From: Naematelia aurantialba
Taxonomy: Eukaryota > Basidiomycota > Tremellomycetes > Tremellales > Naemateliaceae
Direction of reading: 5' to 3'
DNA length: 64,000 nt
NCBI GenBank assembly: GCA_021527695.1
Contig: JAKFAO010000010.1
Location: forward strand, 248,001 to 312,000
The stretch's first letter is position 1. Each line of letters starts with the position of its first letter. Position numbers and translations under genes: made by a program. The notes beneath the pieces are model-generated. The model did no database searches. It was not told the origin of the DNA and worked only from the letters and a program-made list of their open reading frames with translations. Shown here piece after piece: positions 33,198-44,800 of this stretch.

Positions 33198-34944
33198 TCA
33201 GGCATCCGTTGCGCCAGAGCTCTCCGTCTTGCCGGTCGCGCGCGATCGTCTCGTCCGGTGACTCCAGAGGAACAGCAACGAGACCGCCACGCCGAGCGCG
33301 CTCATCCCGATCCCGACGTACATTGCGCTTCTGTAGCCTTTCAAGATGTCGGCGGGCGTCGTGCCCCCGTTGTTCGTGTAGGTCTCGGCGGTGCCTGCGA
33401 AGCCAAGGGCGAGAGAGATCGAGTAGTTGACGACGGTGCTGACGACGGATGCGGCCATCCCTTGCTGGTCTCGCGGCATGGCGTTGCTGAGGAGGATGGT
33501 GCCAGAGGGGAACGACATGTCCTACCACGCTCGTCAGCTCATACATCCCTCCATTGCATGGTTGCTGCGTGCTGCTCCTTTTGCGCCCATGCCCATGCCG
33601 TTTGACGCTCTGCTGTCCCTGTACTCCCTACATTTCTCGGCGAAGAATGGGAAGACGGGGAGGGGAGAAGAGTTGTACAGAAAGTCGTCGGAGACAGGTC
33701 GTGGGCAGAAAGTCGTCACTCACCATTCCGAAGGGCATGATGAGGACAGAGATAAACATCTGGATCCAGTATGTCTGCTCAACCGGCATCGTCGCGGAGA
33801 GGATACTGCCGACCATGAACGCTGTCATGGACACGCACATGACGTACGAGGGCGGGACGCGGCTGAGGATGAAGCCCGTTGCGAGAGCGGCGCACAGACC
33901 CGAGATTGTTACGGGGCTAAAGTAGGCGGTGACCAGCAGTGGCGAGGCGCCGCGCAGCACCTCCAACACCTGCCACATGTAGTACACCCAGATACCGAAG
34001 CTGCCCCACCCGCCGGCCATGCACGCCAGGCTGAAGAGCGTGTCGTGTGAGAAATGTTTCAGTTCGAGCAGCGGCCGCTCGGCGCGGGTCTCTATCCATC
34101 CAAACAGGGCCATCAGGAGGACGCCAAGGATGAGCAGGACGTAGGTGTATGGCGTGGTCCAGCCGACGAGCGGGCCCTGGTTCCACGCAATGTTGAACAG
34201 GACGAGGCCGGACACACCGGCGAGGGTGCCGTAAATGTCGAACATGGTGGACCGAATCGGGCGTTCCATGTCTTCGTCTAGCGGGATCGCGAGCAGGCTG
34301 GCAACGGCGAGAGCGACACAGACGACGGCCGTTGTCCAATACGCCCAAGGCCACCAGGCGAGCTCGGCAAACAGACTTGCAAAGAGCGCACCAAAGATGA
34401 ACCCGCTGGGTGCCGTCGCACCAAAGAAACTGAAGACCATATCCTTCCTTGGGCCAGGCTCATACGCCCTCCCCAGTAGCGCGATGGCGTTGGGTAACAG
34501 AATGGCCGGGCCGATCCCCTGGAATGCGCGGCTGACGTCGAATAGAATCTGGCCAGAGTAGACGGAGACGCCAGCGATGGCCGACCAGACAGCGTACCAG
34601 ATCCAGCCAATGATGAACAGTTTCCGATGACCAAAGATATCGCCCAGCCGCCCGGCGAACAGGATAAACGTGCCGACCGTGAGACTGTACCCCGCAGCAG
34701 CCCAGCTGAGCTGGACAGAGTTCGTGCCAAAGCTATCGCCAATGATGTGCAGCGGCGCAATGGCCTGACCAAGCCCAGCCTGGGTCATGAGTTGGGCCAT
34801 ACATATCGTCGCGACGAATGCGATCTCGCGAGGCAAGCCATGGGGCCGGCGATGGACGTCCGCATCCCTGGGAGTGACAAGCGAGGGCTCCGACTGACTG
34901 AACTCGAGAGCTGACGAGTCGTTGGCCACGTCGGTGGAAGACAT
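33198..34944 (-). CDS. MFS transporter, DHA2 (14-TM drug/H+ antiporter) type
   Basis: Plasma-membrane proton antiporter of the kind that exports drugs or toxic small molecules. Two exons (34944-33724, 33521-33198) give 514 aa. After a soluble N-terminus of about 45 residues come hydrophobic helices starting with EIAFVATICMAQLMTQAGLG. The loop motif A is GRLGDIFGHRKLF. AFQGIGPAILLPNAIALLGR and a conserved motif around FFGATAPSGFIFGALFAS follow. The last exon carries DMSFPSGTILLSNAMPRDQQ, QGMAASVVSTVVNYSISLAL and a final helix ending LLFLWSHRTRRS. The hydropathy pattern fits 13-14 helices. The closest named relatives are ATR1-type proteins. The substrate cannot be predicted. Confidence 0.88.
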
Positions 34945-35303
34945 TCTACGTCACAGACGGTTAGGGCTGCGAGATCCACAGATGTCGGAAACAGAGACGG
35001 GAACACGTACAACTTCTCCATCGTGTTGATCCGCAGTCACACCTTGAGTGCGACACAGCTTGGTCTATATGTATAGTAGAGACCAGAATCGAGAATTGAA
35101 CGTTCGCACGTCGCAAACAAATATGGTTCTCATATACAGAATCGCAGGTGTTGTAGAAACACACCAAAAACCTGCCGAGTTGCCGCAGTTCAATTTGCCG
35201 CACACAAAGAGCCGATCGGCGGCGCGTTCGCTGAGATAACCATTCCCACGGCTACACGGCCTTGTAATCACCGGCTGGCCACAATGCATTGTAGATTACG
35301 TCT
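34945..35303. other. Intergenic: MFS promoter and RAD10 3' region
   Basis: 359 bp. TATATGTATAG at about 35067-35077 may be a core promoter element for the MFS gene on the minus strand. Nothing else is supported. Confidence 0.4.
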
Positions 35304-37138
35304 CTAGAGTGACGACGTGGCTCTCTCTGCTCTCCCGTCGCCCTCCACATCGCCGGAATCCAAGGCATCATCGTCGTCGTCCAGCGGATCTCGCCAGACG
35401 GCACCCACTATGTTGGGATTTGGAGTCGGGTTGTCGTCCTCGTCACCACCTCTTGGCTCTGGGCTGACTCCCGGCGACCGGCTGGGCCCTCTCTCTACTG
35501 TAAATTCCTCTCCCTCCGCTTCCGCTCCATCCTCTTCGTCGTCTGAAGGCCATTCAGGCGAGCCTACGTCTTCCTCAGGGATTCCTTCTTCCACCTCCGC
35601 ATCGGCCGACGCTTCGGCTCTTGATCTCTTCCTCCTCGATCTGCCATCATCAACAGCATGATCTCCATTGCCTCCCGTATCCGGGCTGGCGGTTCTCCTC
35701 GTGCCAGCCGTGAACCCTCCTGCGCCATTTGGCCCGGCGGCAGCTGCGGCGCCATCTGCTCCTGCCTTCAGACCGCCAACAATGAACGGCTTGTTGAATG
35801 CCTCGTAAAGGGAATTGACCTTGGTCGGTCCAAGTCCCTTGACACCCGCGAGCACCTTGAAGTGCTGTCTGGAGATGTTGGCAAACGACTGCCGATGTCT
35901 CTGTCAGCGAGGCGGGACAGGACGACGGTTGGCTGGGTCAGTCAAGGGGGAGAGGCGACTCACGCCAAATTGAGACGCAAGGTTTTCAGCGTCCGTCTTG
36001 TTGACCTTTTTGCCGCTGGTCAGCACATGTTGCAGTTGGTCCGGATACGCCTGGTGTATGCGCTCTTTGAGCGTCTCGTCGCCCTTGTGCTCGTACGCCT
36101 TGAAGGTCGACAGGTATTGTGCGACTTCATCGTTGCTGGGTCCGGTCTGTCAGCTTGGCCGCCATGGTGGAGTGCTACAAAGCTGAAACCTTGACCGAGG
36201 AAAAATGGGTACTCACGACCAAGCCACAAAGGTCGTCAGCTCGTTGATTATGGCGATCTTGGTGATCTCGCGCAATGATTGTTGGTGTTCCGTCTGTGAA
36301 GATTTCAGCTGCAGCCGAGGAAGAAGCACCGGGGGAACGAGACAAGGGAGGAGGTAAGAAAGAAAAGAGGGAATGAAAGAGGGAATGAAACGGGGAGAGA
36401 AAAGAGGGAAAGAAGGAGATAAAGAAGGAAGCAAGGAAGCAAGACAAGGAAGACAAGGAGGGTAGGAAGGAAACCGCACTGACAATGTCACACAGGACTA
36501 GCAGTATGCGGGCCTTGTAGTGGTTCTTCATCTTCTCTATGCGCTGATGGATGTACTCTGGATGAAGCCGATGATACTTTAGACTGCACACGTTAGCCGA
36601 CCCAAGCGACACGACTATGCAGCCCACAGAAGAACTGCAGTCTCATGACGCACCTGAGGAAGAGGACGCCATTGTGCGTGCCGACCTGGTAGTCGGCAAC
36701 AATATCACCAATCTCGATACCAACGTTCTTGATCCCTTGCAAGACCGGATTCCGCCTCTGCGACCATTCAGCACCTCATTCACGCGAGGGGAGCCGATGG
36801 TGCTGGTACGACGTTGTGCGTACCTGGACAGCGTTGTACACTATTGCGTTCTTGCTCGCTGCGGGGCGGTTGATGGGTTTCGCCCGGACCGCACCTGGAG
36901 CGTTGGCTCCGGGGGTGGTGGGAGTAGAAGTGGAGGGTGAAGAGGTGGTAGACGCAGAGATGATCTCGGCGGAAGTTGATGGAGTGGGAGGAGGGGGAGC
37001 AGGGACCGGTTGGCCGCCCGAGGCATTGCGAAATGAAGATGAAGCTGACTGGCGACTTGCCGGAGACTGCAAAGCCGGGGGAGGCATGGATGCCGTCCGT
37101 GAGGGGCCGGCAGTCGGCCCGCCCGAAGCTGGATCCAT
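35304..37138 (-). CDS. RAD10: Rad10/ERCC1 excision-repair endonuclease subunit
   Basis: Non-catalytic partner of the XPF/Rad1 nuclease that cuts 5' of lesions in nucleotide-excision repair and in crosslink and single-strand-annealing repair. Six exons (37138-36824, 36757-36654, 36583-36484, 36293-36217, 36135-35964, 35888-35304) give 450 aa. The first 90 residues are Pro/Ser/Thr-rich. The central domain reads NPVLQGIKNVGIEIGDIVAD, DYQVGTHNGVLFLSLKYHRL, HPEYIHQRI, ARILLVLCDI, NDEVAQYLSTFKAYE. The double helix-hairpin-helix has KKVNKTDAENLASQFGSF and LAGVKGLGPTKVNSLYEAFN. After it comes a tail of about 155 residues with a basic RRKRSR patch and long Asp/Glu runs that I do not expect from typical members. 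Head-to-head with RRP42, 288 bp apart. Confidence 0.95.
36330..36475. repeat. Purine/pyrimidine-biased tract in RAD10 intron 3
   Basis: The + strand is GGGAAAGAAGGAAG-like and almost pure purine, so the RAD10 sense strand is pyrimidine-rich. It lies within intron 36294-36483. Confidence 0.85.
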
Positions 37139-37426
37139 GGTTGATCCTCACAGCTAGTCAGTCGCCAATGCCCTCTAGTGTCTGATCGACCACTATATGC
37201 TCTGATGACGTAAGCAATTCTTGAAACCAGCAAAAATCAGTTGATCAACCGTTTGGCACGACGCAGACACCTCAATATTCTACGTCTCATCTTATAAATT
37301 CGCCCAGTTCTCAGCCGATTCACCAGGCTCGACCAAGGAAAACCCTCTCTCCTCCTCAGCGCAGCGCTGTAATGGCTCTGACGGTTCCACGGCTCCAACC
37401 GCAGCAAGGGACGGCCACCGTCCGGC
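37139..37426. promoter_or_regulatory. Shared divergent promoter, RAD10 / RRP42
   Basis: 288 bp between start codons. No clear TATA box is visible. Confidence 0.45.
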
Positions 37427-38676
37427 ATGACGACCCTCTCCCCCGCCGAACGATCATACATCGTCTCTGGCCTGTCGCACTCCACCACTCCAACGCGTCT
37501 GGACGGCCGGGCGCTTCTTGAGCCCCGTCCCATTTCGATATCGTATGGGGATGCGCCACATGCGAGCGGGAGTGCGCGCGTGACGATTGAGGGCGGGACA
37601 GAGGTCGTGGCGGGCGTGAGGCTGGAGGTGGGCGATGTGGATCCGTCTTCGTCGAGTGCCTGGCGGTGTCGGGTTGAAGTGGATGTGTGAGTAGGCTTCT
37701 ATTGTCTGAATTTAGAGCGTTCCACGGGGTAGTCCAGAGCTCTACGCTGCTCTGCATGCTTACGAAATCTGTCACATCCCACACGGCCGACCAGCAGTGG
37801 CAGCGACACTCTAGCACTTCCAACACCACTCATCACACTTCGTCAAACTCTGACAATACCCTTTGTGCGCTAACGAAATCAGAACGCCCCAGGCATACCC
37901 CTCGCTATCCTCCCAAGCGCTCTCTCACCTATCAACCCTCTACGCCGCCCTCCTCTCCGACTACTTTGTCCCCTCCCTCCCTGCGCTGCCCATCCTTCCT
38001 CCTGCCAAATACTTCATCCCCTACCTCCAGCTCACCGTCCTCTCCGCCGCCTCGGGGGCCGTCCCCGCCGCCCTGGCACTGACTGCGCGGGCGGCGTTCT
38101 GCGACCTCAAAATCCCAAAGACGAAGCGGATAGGCTGGGAGGGCGCCGAGGCGGACGCCGGGACCGGCGAGGGGGATTTGGCGGGCATCAAGGCCGCGGT
38201 CAAGGCCGGTAGAGGACGGGGAAAGGGCCAGAGGGCTGGTGGTGGGGATGATTGGGACTTGGATACGGACGGCGACGGAGTCGAGGCCTTGTCAGGCCGG
38301 GAAGACCTTCCGGTTCTGGTCTCACTTCACCTCGTGAGCCATTTGCCCTCCCCCCCCCTGGGATGCCTCCATGAGATATGAGATATGGGCTGACGAGGCG
38401 TCCAGGTCCCAGGAAGCGATCGGGTGTTCCTAGATGCCACGCCGCAGGAAGAATCCGCTTGCCCTGATCGGCTGCACCTCTTCTTTACCGGAGGCGGCAA
38501 GGTCTGCGGGATGCGTATAGAAGGTCCAGAGGGAATTGACGCCAGGCGTATGCGGCCACTGCTCATCGTAAGCTACTTGGGCGTCTACTTGGCTCGTTGT
38601 GCTGATCCACGAGTAGGAAGGGAAGCGGATAGCGAGCGAGCTAGTGGGGTCTCTGAATGACCAAATACCCCGATGA
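37427..38676 (+). CDS. RRP42: Exosome subunit Rrp42 (RNase PH-like)
   Basis: RNase-PH-fold subunit of the nine-subunit exosome ring in 3'-5' RNA processing and decay; catalytically inactive in eukaryotes. Four exons (37427-37686, 37883-38333, 38406-38567, 38617-38676) give 310 aa, usual length. Signatures are ERSYIVSGL, RLDGRALLEPRPISISYG, HASGSARVTIEGGTEVVAGV, ALLSDYFVPSLPALPILPPA, a Gly/Lys-rich insert (about 175-225), PGSDRVFLDATPQEE, and the C-terminal helix EGKRIASELVGSLNDQIPR. That helix is recovered only when the last 49-nt intron is removed. The insert between KIPKTKRIGW and LPVLVSLHL is longer than I expect. Head-to-head with RAD10; tail-to-tail with the F-box-like gene 228 bp away. 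Confidence 0.92.
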
Positions 38677-38904
38677 AGTCGTCTGAAAGCTGGCACGATT
38701 CAGACTTGCTAAAACTGCTACAAGGTCTCCGCTACCACGTCTCTTCTCCGTGTCGAGCTGAATAGGGTCTTCGGGTGAAGCTCCGGTTGCACATTGCATA
38801 CAACCCAAGCTTACGAACTTGCCGATACAAAATTCTCCCCTGATACCAATACATAATGACGCATCCAGCCTAGCTTGCGGCGGCTTGTTTACCACACACG
38901 CACA

Positions 38905-41353
38905 CTACGTTTCATCTGGGTTATAGGCGGTCTCGACGTCCGATTCCGCGACGAGCGTGTCGAGCCGTCCGTTCAACTTGATTCTAGCTTCTTCCAGATG
39001 ATTCGAGTCCATCCAGAAGGCATGTGCCTCCCGAAGCAGAGCCTCGGGGAACGGAAATTTTGCCGCCAAGAGTCTGGGCATGAGCTCGTCGAACCACGCA
39101 TCGAGCGCGGCGCGCTTGACATCGTACGCCTCTACGTCGGCCTTATGTTGCTGTACGCGTCGGCTTAGATTTTCTAGCCGCTCGAGCCACAACCTCCGAG
39201 CCTCGATGACTTGCTCGATGGGTTCAGCCCAATCGGGGTCAAGCGGCTGCCCCCGCTCCAGAAGCGTGTCTCGCCAGGACGGGAGCTGCACATGCCCGTG
39301 GGGTAGAGACGTGGAATCTGACCGCCACGCCTTGACCAACGACGCGATGCCCTCTCGTGCTTGGCGAGTGAGCCGCGGGATTGGCTGATGTGTGATGGGG
39401 TCGAACGTGAGCTCGAATAACTCCTGTGGATTGGCGCCATGCGACGGTATGTCCAATTCTCGTAGATCCCAGGTGCGCATGGTTGCCTGACGCGGTTTGG
39501 GCAGTCTGCAAGGTCAGAGTCAGCAGTTTCAGAGACATATGGCGGGGGCGTGAGGAGCCAGAGGAGACTCACCTTTGGAACCAGCGGATCACGGGCTTGA
39601 GCTTCTCCTCAGTGTTCCAGAGACGCGTTTCACAACCATCCTGGCCTGAATATGCCATGATGTGGTACTCGGTACGCGCGTCGCCCAGACAGGCAAGGTT
39701 GCGTGCCAGCCCATACATCGGCACCTTCCACATCTCCTCCCACAACGACCAATCGTCCAGCGTTATTCTGATGAAGCGGATGTGTCCGTCATAATTGCGC
39801 TGGGAAATGGGGATGCGCTCGTCGGCATGGTATTCATCGTTGTGGGAAGATGAAAGGGTCAAACTGAGCGTGAGCAGCCGGGGAAACCGGTCCCGCAAAA
39901 TATCTACAAGCGCTGGCAGCTCTAGCACCGATATCAGGGGTTCTGGTGGGTCGCCATAGATAAGCGTCCCTCCCAAGGGATCCCAACACTCGAGCTCGCA
40001 TCGTGTCATGATCCCCTGCGTGGCGATCCCAAACTGCTCCAAGTCGGTCAGTGAGAAGCTCTGTAGGCAGAGCGCGTTGATTTCGGTTATAGGCTGCTTG
40101 TCTGTTTCTCGCAGCCGGTTGGCAATGAGTCGTCCGCACTGAGCAAGGGTCGGCCGAAGCACTCCTAGCTCGAGCTGATCGATCCTGGGGTCAGATTTTC
40201 CCGAGTCAAAATACTGCAGCATCTTGCTCGTCCAAATCGGCAACAGATGACACCTCTGCGCATCATGTCGAAAATGGTAGTTGTTTGTGCCGGTGGAAAA
40301 GACGTATATGAGCTGGTATGTCATATCCCAGCCGGGCCAATCATTGCCGGCATTGAGCTCGTGATCGAGCTCGGAAGCGTTGCCGTTGGATGCCGAAGAT
40401 GCTTTGAGGAATGCACTGCGTACGACCTTGCCACGCGCGAAACGTCCCGGCCGGATGTCCCACCGCTGGCTCATGTAACTGGATGTGGTCGGATCCCCGC
40501 CCCGTATGGTCGTTACGTTCGGGAATAGATTGAGCAGCTCCTGCACTTGGGCATGACTGGAAGGGCCGCCGTTGGAGCTTTCGTAGATTGGGCACGTGTC
40601 CTCATCCACCCAACGGGATCTGTAGGTAGCGTATGAAGAGCAACCGATTGTTCGCACAGCATTGCAATATATGCTAGTGCGGGGCTTGAAGCAATGGTTG
40701 GTAAGCTTGGTGTAAGCTTTCAAAGGAACGGAAGTCTCGTGTGGCAAGAGGAAGACGACAAGACAGATATGGGAAGGAGATATGGCCGGGAGGAGTCACC
40801 AGAGAAGCGGAAGGAGAGAGCTGGAAGGCAAGAGGGGTGGAAGGGGCAGAGAGAGACAACAGAAAGACGCTGAGAGAGACACAGAGAGGCGCATTTACAC
40901 ATAGACAGGAAGACGGAGGGGAGAAGAGGGCGAGAGAGTGGGAAGGGAAAGTGAGATGATGGAAGGAGACAGGGAGAATAGTGAAGGAGACAGGGAGGAG
41001 AAGACATAGAAAGACAGGGAGCTGGCAACCAGAGTGATGAGGAGAGCAGCCCAGACTCGGGTACGGTTGGATGGAAGTGAAGGAAACGGAAGAGGAAGAG
41101 GAAGAGAATAGCGGGGGGAAGAAGGAGGAAGAAGGCCTAAGAGACTCACCGATGTCATATAATCAACCTGGAGACTGCGGGCCGTGCTCCACGATATGTG
41201 TTTGTAGATCCGATCGGCGGCAGCGTCGAGCCCCGCCTGGCAGGTAGTAGCCAGGGTGATATGGTCCCTCATCGGACAACCACGATAGATGTGCTCCATC
41301 AACACCGGGTTGGCAAAGACCCGCTGCGCCGGCGTGAGCGATGTATCCGCCAT
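38905..41353 (-). CDS. F-box-like domain protein, 655 aa
   Basis: Three exons (41353-41150, 40735-39573, 39505-38905) keep frame. The N-terminus (about 5-60) resembles an F-box: QRVFANPVLMEHIYRGCP, then DHITLATTCQAGLDAAADRI and YKHISW. If so it would bind Skp1 and act as a substrate receptor of an SCF ubiquitin ligase (inference). The middle has Leu-rich segments such as ALVDILRDRFPRLLTLSLTL but no regular repeat I can align. The C-terminus (about 500-655) is helical and charged (RRLWLERLENLSRRVQQHKA). The start is the first ATG in frame (MADTSLTPAQ). Intron 1 (40736-41149, 414 nt) is long and strongly purine/pyrimidine biased; its 3' acceptor (CACGAG) is the weakest junction. Confidence 0.65.
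40745..41140. repeat. Purine-rich (sense pyrimidine-rich) tract in intron 1 of the F-box-like gene
   Basis: The + strand is dominated by GAAGGAGACAGGGAGGAG-like and GGAAGAGGAAGAGG units over nearly 400 bp, so the gene's sense strand is C/T-rich. This creates spurious frames. Confidence 0.85.
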
Positions 41354-41858
41354 GCTGGCAGACGATGGCGATACCGCAGCCGCTGTCCGAGTGAGCACAG
41401 CAGCCACCAAGAGAATCAGAATCGGGTTGAGAGGCTCACTGTCAAGTCACACCAGCAGACTTGGACTTGGGCGGGCAGCATGCGAGAGCAGAGTGGCACG
41501 TCTTGCCGTGTGATGGGTTGTTGATGCCCAAGCTCCAGAGGCAGCGCTCGGGCCGCCATGACCCTCCCTCCTCCCTTTTGTTCTCTCGGCTCACGGCCGC
41601 AGGGAACGAATCACGCAGACGCCAGCGCATGTCAGGTCGCATTTGGCAATTGCTTGATCAGCATACAACTGCACTGAGGTATCACCGCGGCACGTCGAAT
41701 GCAGGGGGGACATGGCTTGGAAAACACAAATGAATAAAAGTGGAAACGGGACGTCGGCGCAGACAGAAAACTCAGATAACCGTCACATCGCTTCTCGGCT
41801 TTCAGAGCAGATTCACAATAGATATGCATATCGTGTGGCACAACTGATGAAATCATAT
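41354..41858. other. Intergenic: F-box-like gene promoter and PRM1 3' region
   Basis: 505 bp; both flanking genes are on the minus strand. Nothing else is supportable. Confidence 0.5.
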
Positions 41859-44800
41859 TCACATCCTCCCCTCGCTACGTCTCTCACTCTCAATCCCATA
41901 CGTATCGTCAAACGGCGTCTCGAACGGATCCAGCTCCAGGCGTCCAACTCCGCGTCCAGTCGAGCCTTGACGCTGATGTTGAGATTGAGGCTGATGCTGC
42001 TGTGGAGACTGACGCTGAGGCTGAGGCTGCGGCCTCCGTTCCTGCATGTTGGCAAGGATGGCGGCCAGTGCTGACGTGCCCGTCTGGACTTTGGCGGCAC
42101 TCTGCACGCTCGCCTGGCCGGGCCAGTAACTCACATTGCTCGACGAGGCGGGGGACGCCAGCGCTTCGCGTGCCATCCGCTCTTGAGCCATCGTCTGCCC
42201 TAGACAGTCACCGCCATCTTCGTCATCATCATCACCGTCTCCACCATCTCCACCACCGACATCATCACCGTCACCGTCCTCGCCTCCGCCGGCGTCAGCA
42301 GCGCGGTCGGTAAAGTCAACGTCGTGGTCATCGTCCAGACGACCATTGCGAACACCGGTATTCTTGTCCGGTAGTGGCGGTGGAAGCGGCGAGCTTGAAA
42401 TGTCCTGGCCCTGAAACGGGTCCGCTCGATGCGCCCCGTCATTCAGCGTTGGTGCGCGAGACATTGGGCGTGGATAGACTGGGTGGGAGAGCGAGGCAGA
42501 ATGACCCAAATGGCCGCCGGAGATAACGTTGGGCCTCTGAGAAGGATTGAGCGCGGGGTACCGTGAATCTCCAATCCCATCGAGTTCCCGCCCGAGACCG
42601 AGACCGATACTTGCAGGATCCACCATCGTCCAACTCGGTTCTCGTTCCCTACCTCGCCAATGGCCCAGACTGCCCGCCAGATCGACACCCGGCGACGGCA
42701 CCTGACTCGCGCCGAAGGACCGTTCCGTCCGCTGACTCGCGCCTCGCATCAATGCGGCACCGTGCCGCTGTCCGCGAGTAGGAAAGTGCGATCTGGCGGT
42801 CTCGACAGCACGGTAAAATCGGTCTACCCAGAAGAGCACAGGCGCAGGCGTGGCAAGCGTTTCGGCTCGTCCACTGGAGTGTTCCGCGGTACGTGCGTCA
42901 TATGCTTCGTCTGGGACCTGGTCCTGGCGCCGGGACTGGTACGTCGAGTTGTACTTTTCTGAACTGGCCCCGCCCTCGACCAGTCGAGTACGTCCGTCGT
43001 CTGACCGCGCCCGGCCAGTCATCTTCAGAAACGCCTGGCCGGGTGCGGCCAAAGCCGACAAGGTCGAGCCGAACGTGCCTTTGCGCTCAGCAGTGGGTCG
43101 TCGGACAGGATCGACCGATCCCCGTTTTGGGTCAAAGAACGACGACATCGACGAGTCGTCGGTGGGTTCAGTGTTCACTATGCGCGGAACGGTGGTTGGC
43201 GAAATCCCGCGGAACTGCTTCTCGCTCTCGGTGTGGTCGTCGTATATCGGGTGCACGTCTTTAGACCAAAACCACGGCCACATGTACGGTTTGGCAACTA
43301 CCATTGCCAGTGCCTGCACTTGCCACCGTCGTTAAGGTTTCGCGCACGGTACGCAAGGTATCGATCTCTGCCACCGGAATGCCAAAGGACAACGGCGAGA
43401 CCGACGAGAGCGAACCCGAGCCACAGTCCGAGCAGGATGGCGTAAAAGTTGCGTTCGGTGACGAGGGCTTGCTCAAAGTGATCGATGAGGGTTCCGACGA
43501 TCCCATCGTCTGTGTCCCCGCTGTTATCGTTACCGCCCGATCCCACTGCGGCGGCCGAGATGGGCGCGATGAGCTCGTTCATCGAGTTATTGGAGAGCAT
43601 GAGGGCGTCCTCGGAGATCGTAGGAAGAGTGACATGGGCATTCTCTTGTAGCCAGGTCAGGCCCTGCTCGAAGTTGGTAATCTTTGATCCGAGAATACAG
43701 TACACGAAAGTGTTAATCGGCCCATAGAGAATCGTTCCCCCAAAAGTGAGGTTGAGAGCTAAGTATCAGGTCAGTCTCAAGTCTGCTCGATGACGAGTCA
43801 CCAGGGATCAGGTGGAATAGGGAAATGGGCTCACCCTGTTCGACACCGTCGTAGAATTCCACAAGCGTCGAATTGAGGGTGACTGCAGTAGTGTTAAACC
43901 ACGATCCGAACAGATCGTCGTCGATACGCTGCTGGTATTGCGCCATGGCGTTGTTGAAATCCAGAGCGTACTGCCTGCTTTGGTTCAGTGCCAAGTCGTT
44001 CAACTTGGCCGTCAAGCTGTTGGTAGAAGCCGTGACGGTTGCATTGGCATTCTCTTGTGCGTGGGACTTGATCGCGTTCAGTGCCAGGATCTGAAACTGC
44101 AGCGACAGAAAGCCGAGCGCCGCGATGAAGAGCAGAGCGAGACAGGTCGGATGAGACAGATACGCCACTAGTTGCGTAAGCAGGGTCGAGTGAAGGTCTT
44201 CAGAAAGCCTAGGCAGAGACTGGACTCACGGTACCATCGGATATTTGTGCGCGTCCGCTTGGCAGGCGTCAAGCGGTGTAAGATGGCTGTACCGTATCGC
44301 TCCAGCATCGGATGCTCGACTATAGCCACTACGCGCCAGGGATCGCGATCTCCGTTCCGTTCCCACTCGTCTCGAATCACTCCGACTGTACCCTTCATGG
44401 CACGCCACCTTCGCCACTCCCAGACGCACAGCGCTGCCCATACCAAAACGAGCAAGAGAAACATCAAGCCGATCGCGACGTTGGACAGCTTGTGCAGTGC
44501 CTTGGCGGTATCGTCTATCAAAGACGTGTCGAGACCGGTACACAACTCGTCCTGTAGGGCGTTGGTGTTGCCCTCCGAGGCGGCGAGAGACGAGAGCGAC
44601 GGCACAGGCAGGGCAGAGGCGTTGAAGCTGGCAGCAATTTCGAGGCGAGTCGCGTTGATGTCTGCCTTGAGCAGCTCAAACGGTGTTTCTATGATCGACT
44701 CGATCTTATCTCGCAAGTCGTCCAGCGACGGCAAGCTGTTGTTGAGCTTGATCAAGGTATCTTCGAACCCCGTAGGAATGGTCACATTCTCTAGTGCCGT

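Noticed and set aside
33160..34944. MFS transporter as part of a metabolite gene cluster
   Set aside because: The neighbours are a forkhead gene 2 kb away and RAD10; no biosynthetic enzyme is nearby.
43319..43347. 29-nt intron in PRM1
   Set aside because: It would keep the frame but is shorter than any other intron here; extending to the next acceptor gives a 50-nt intron and the conserved KPYMWPWF block.
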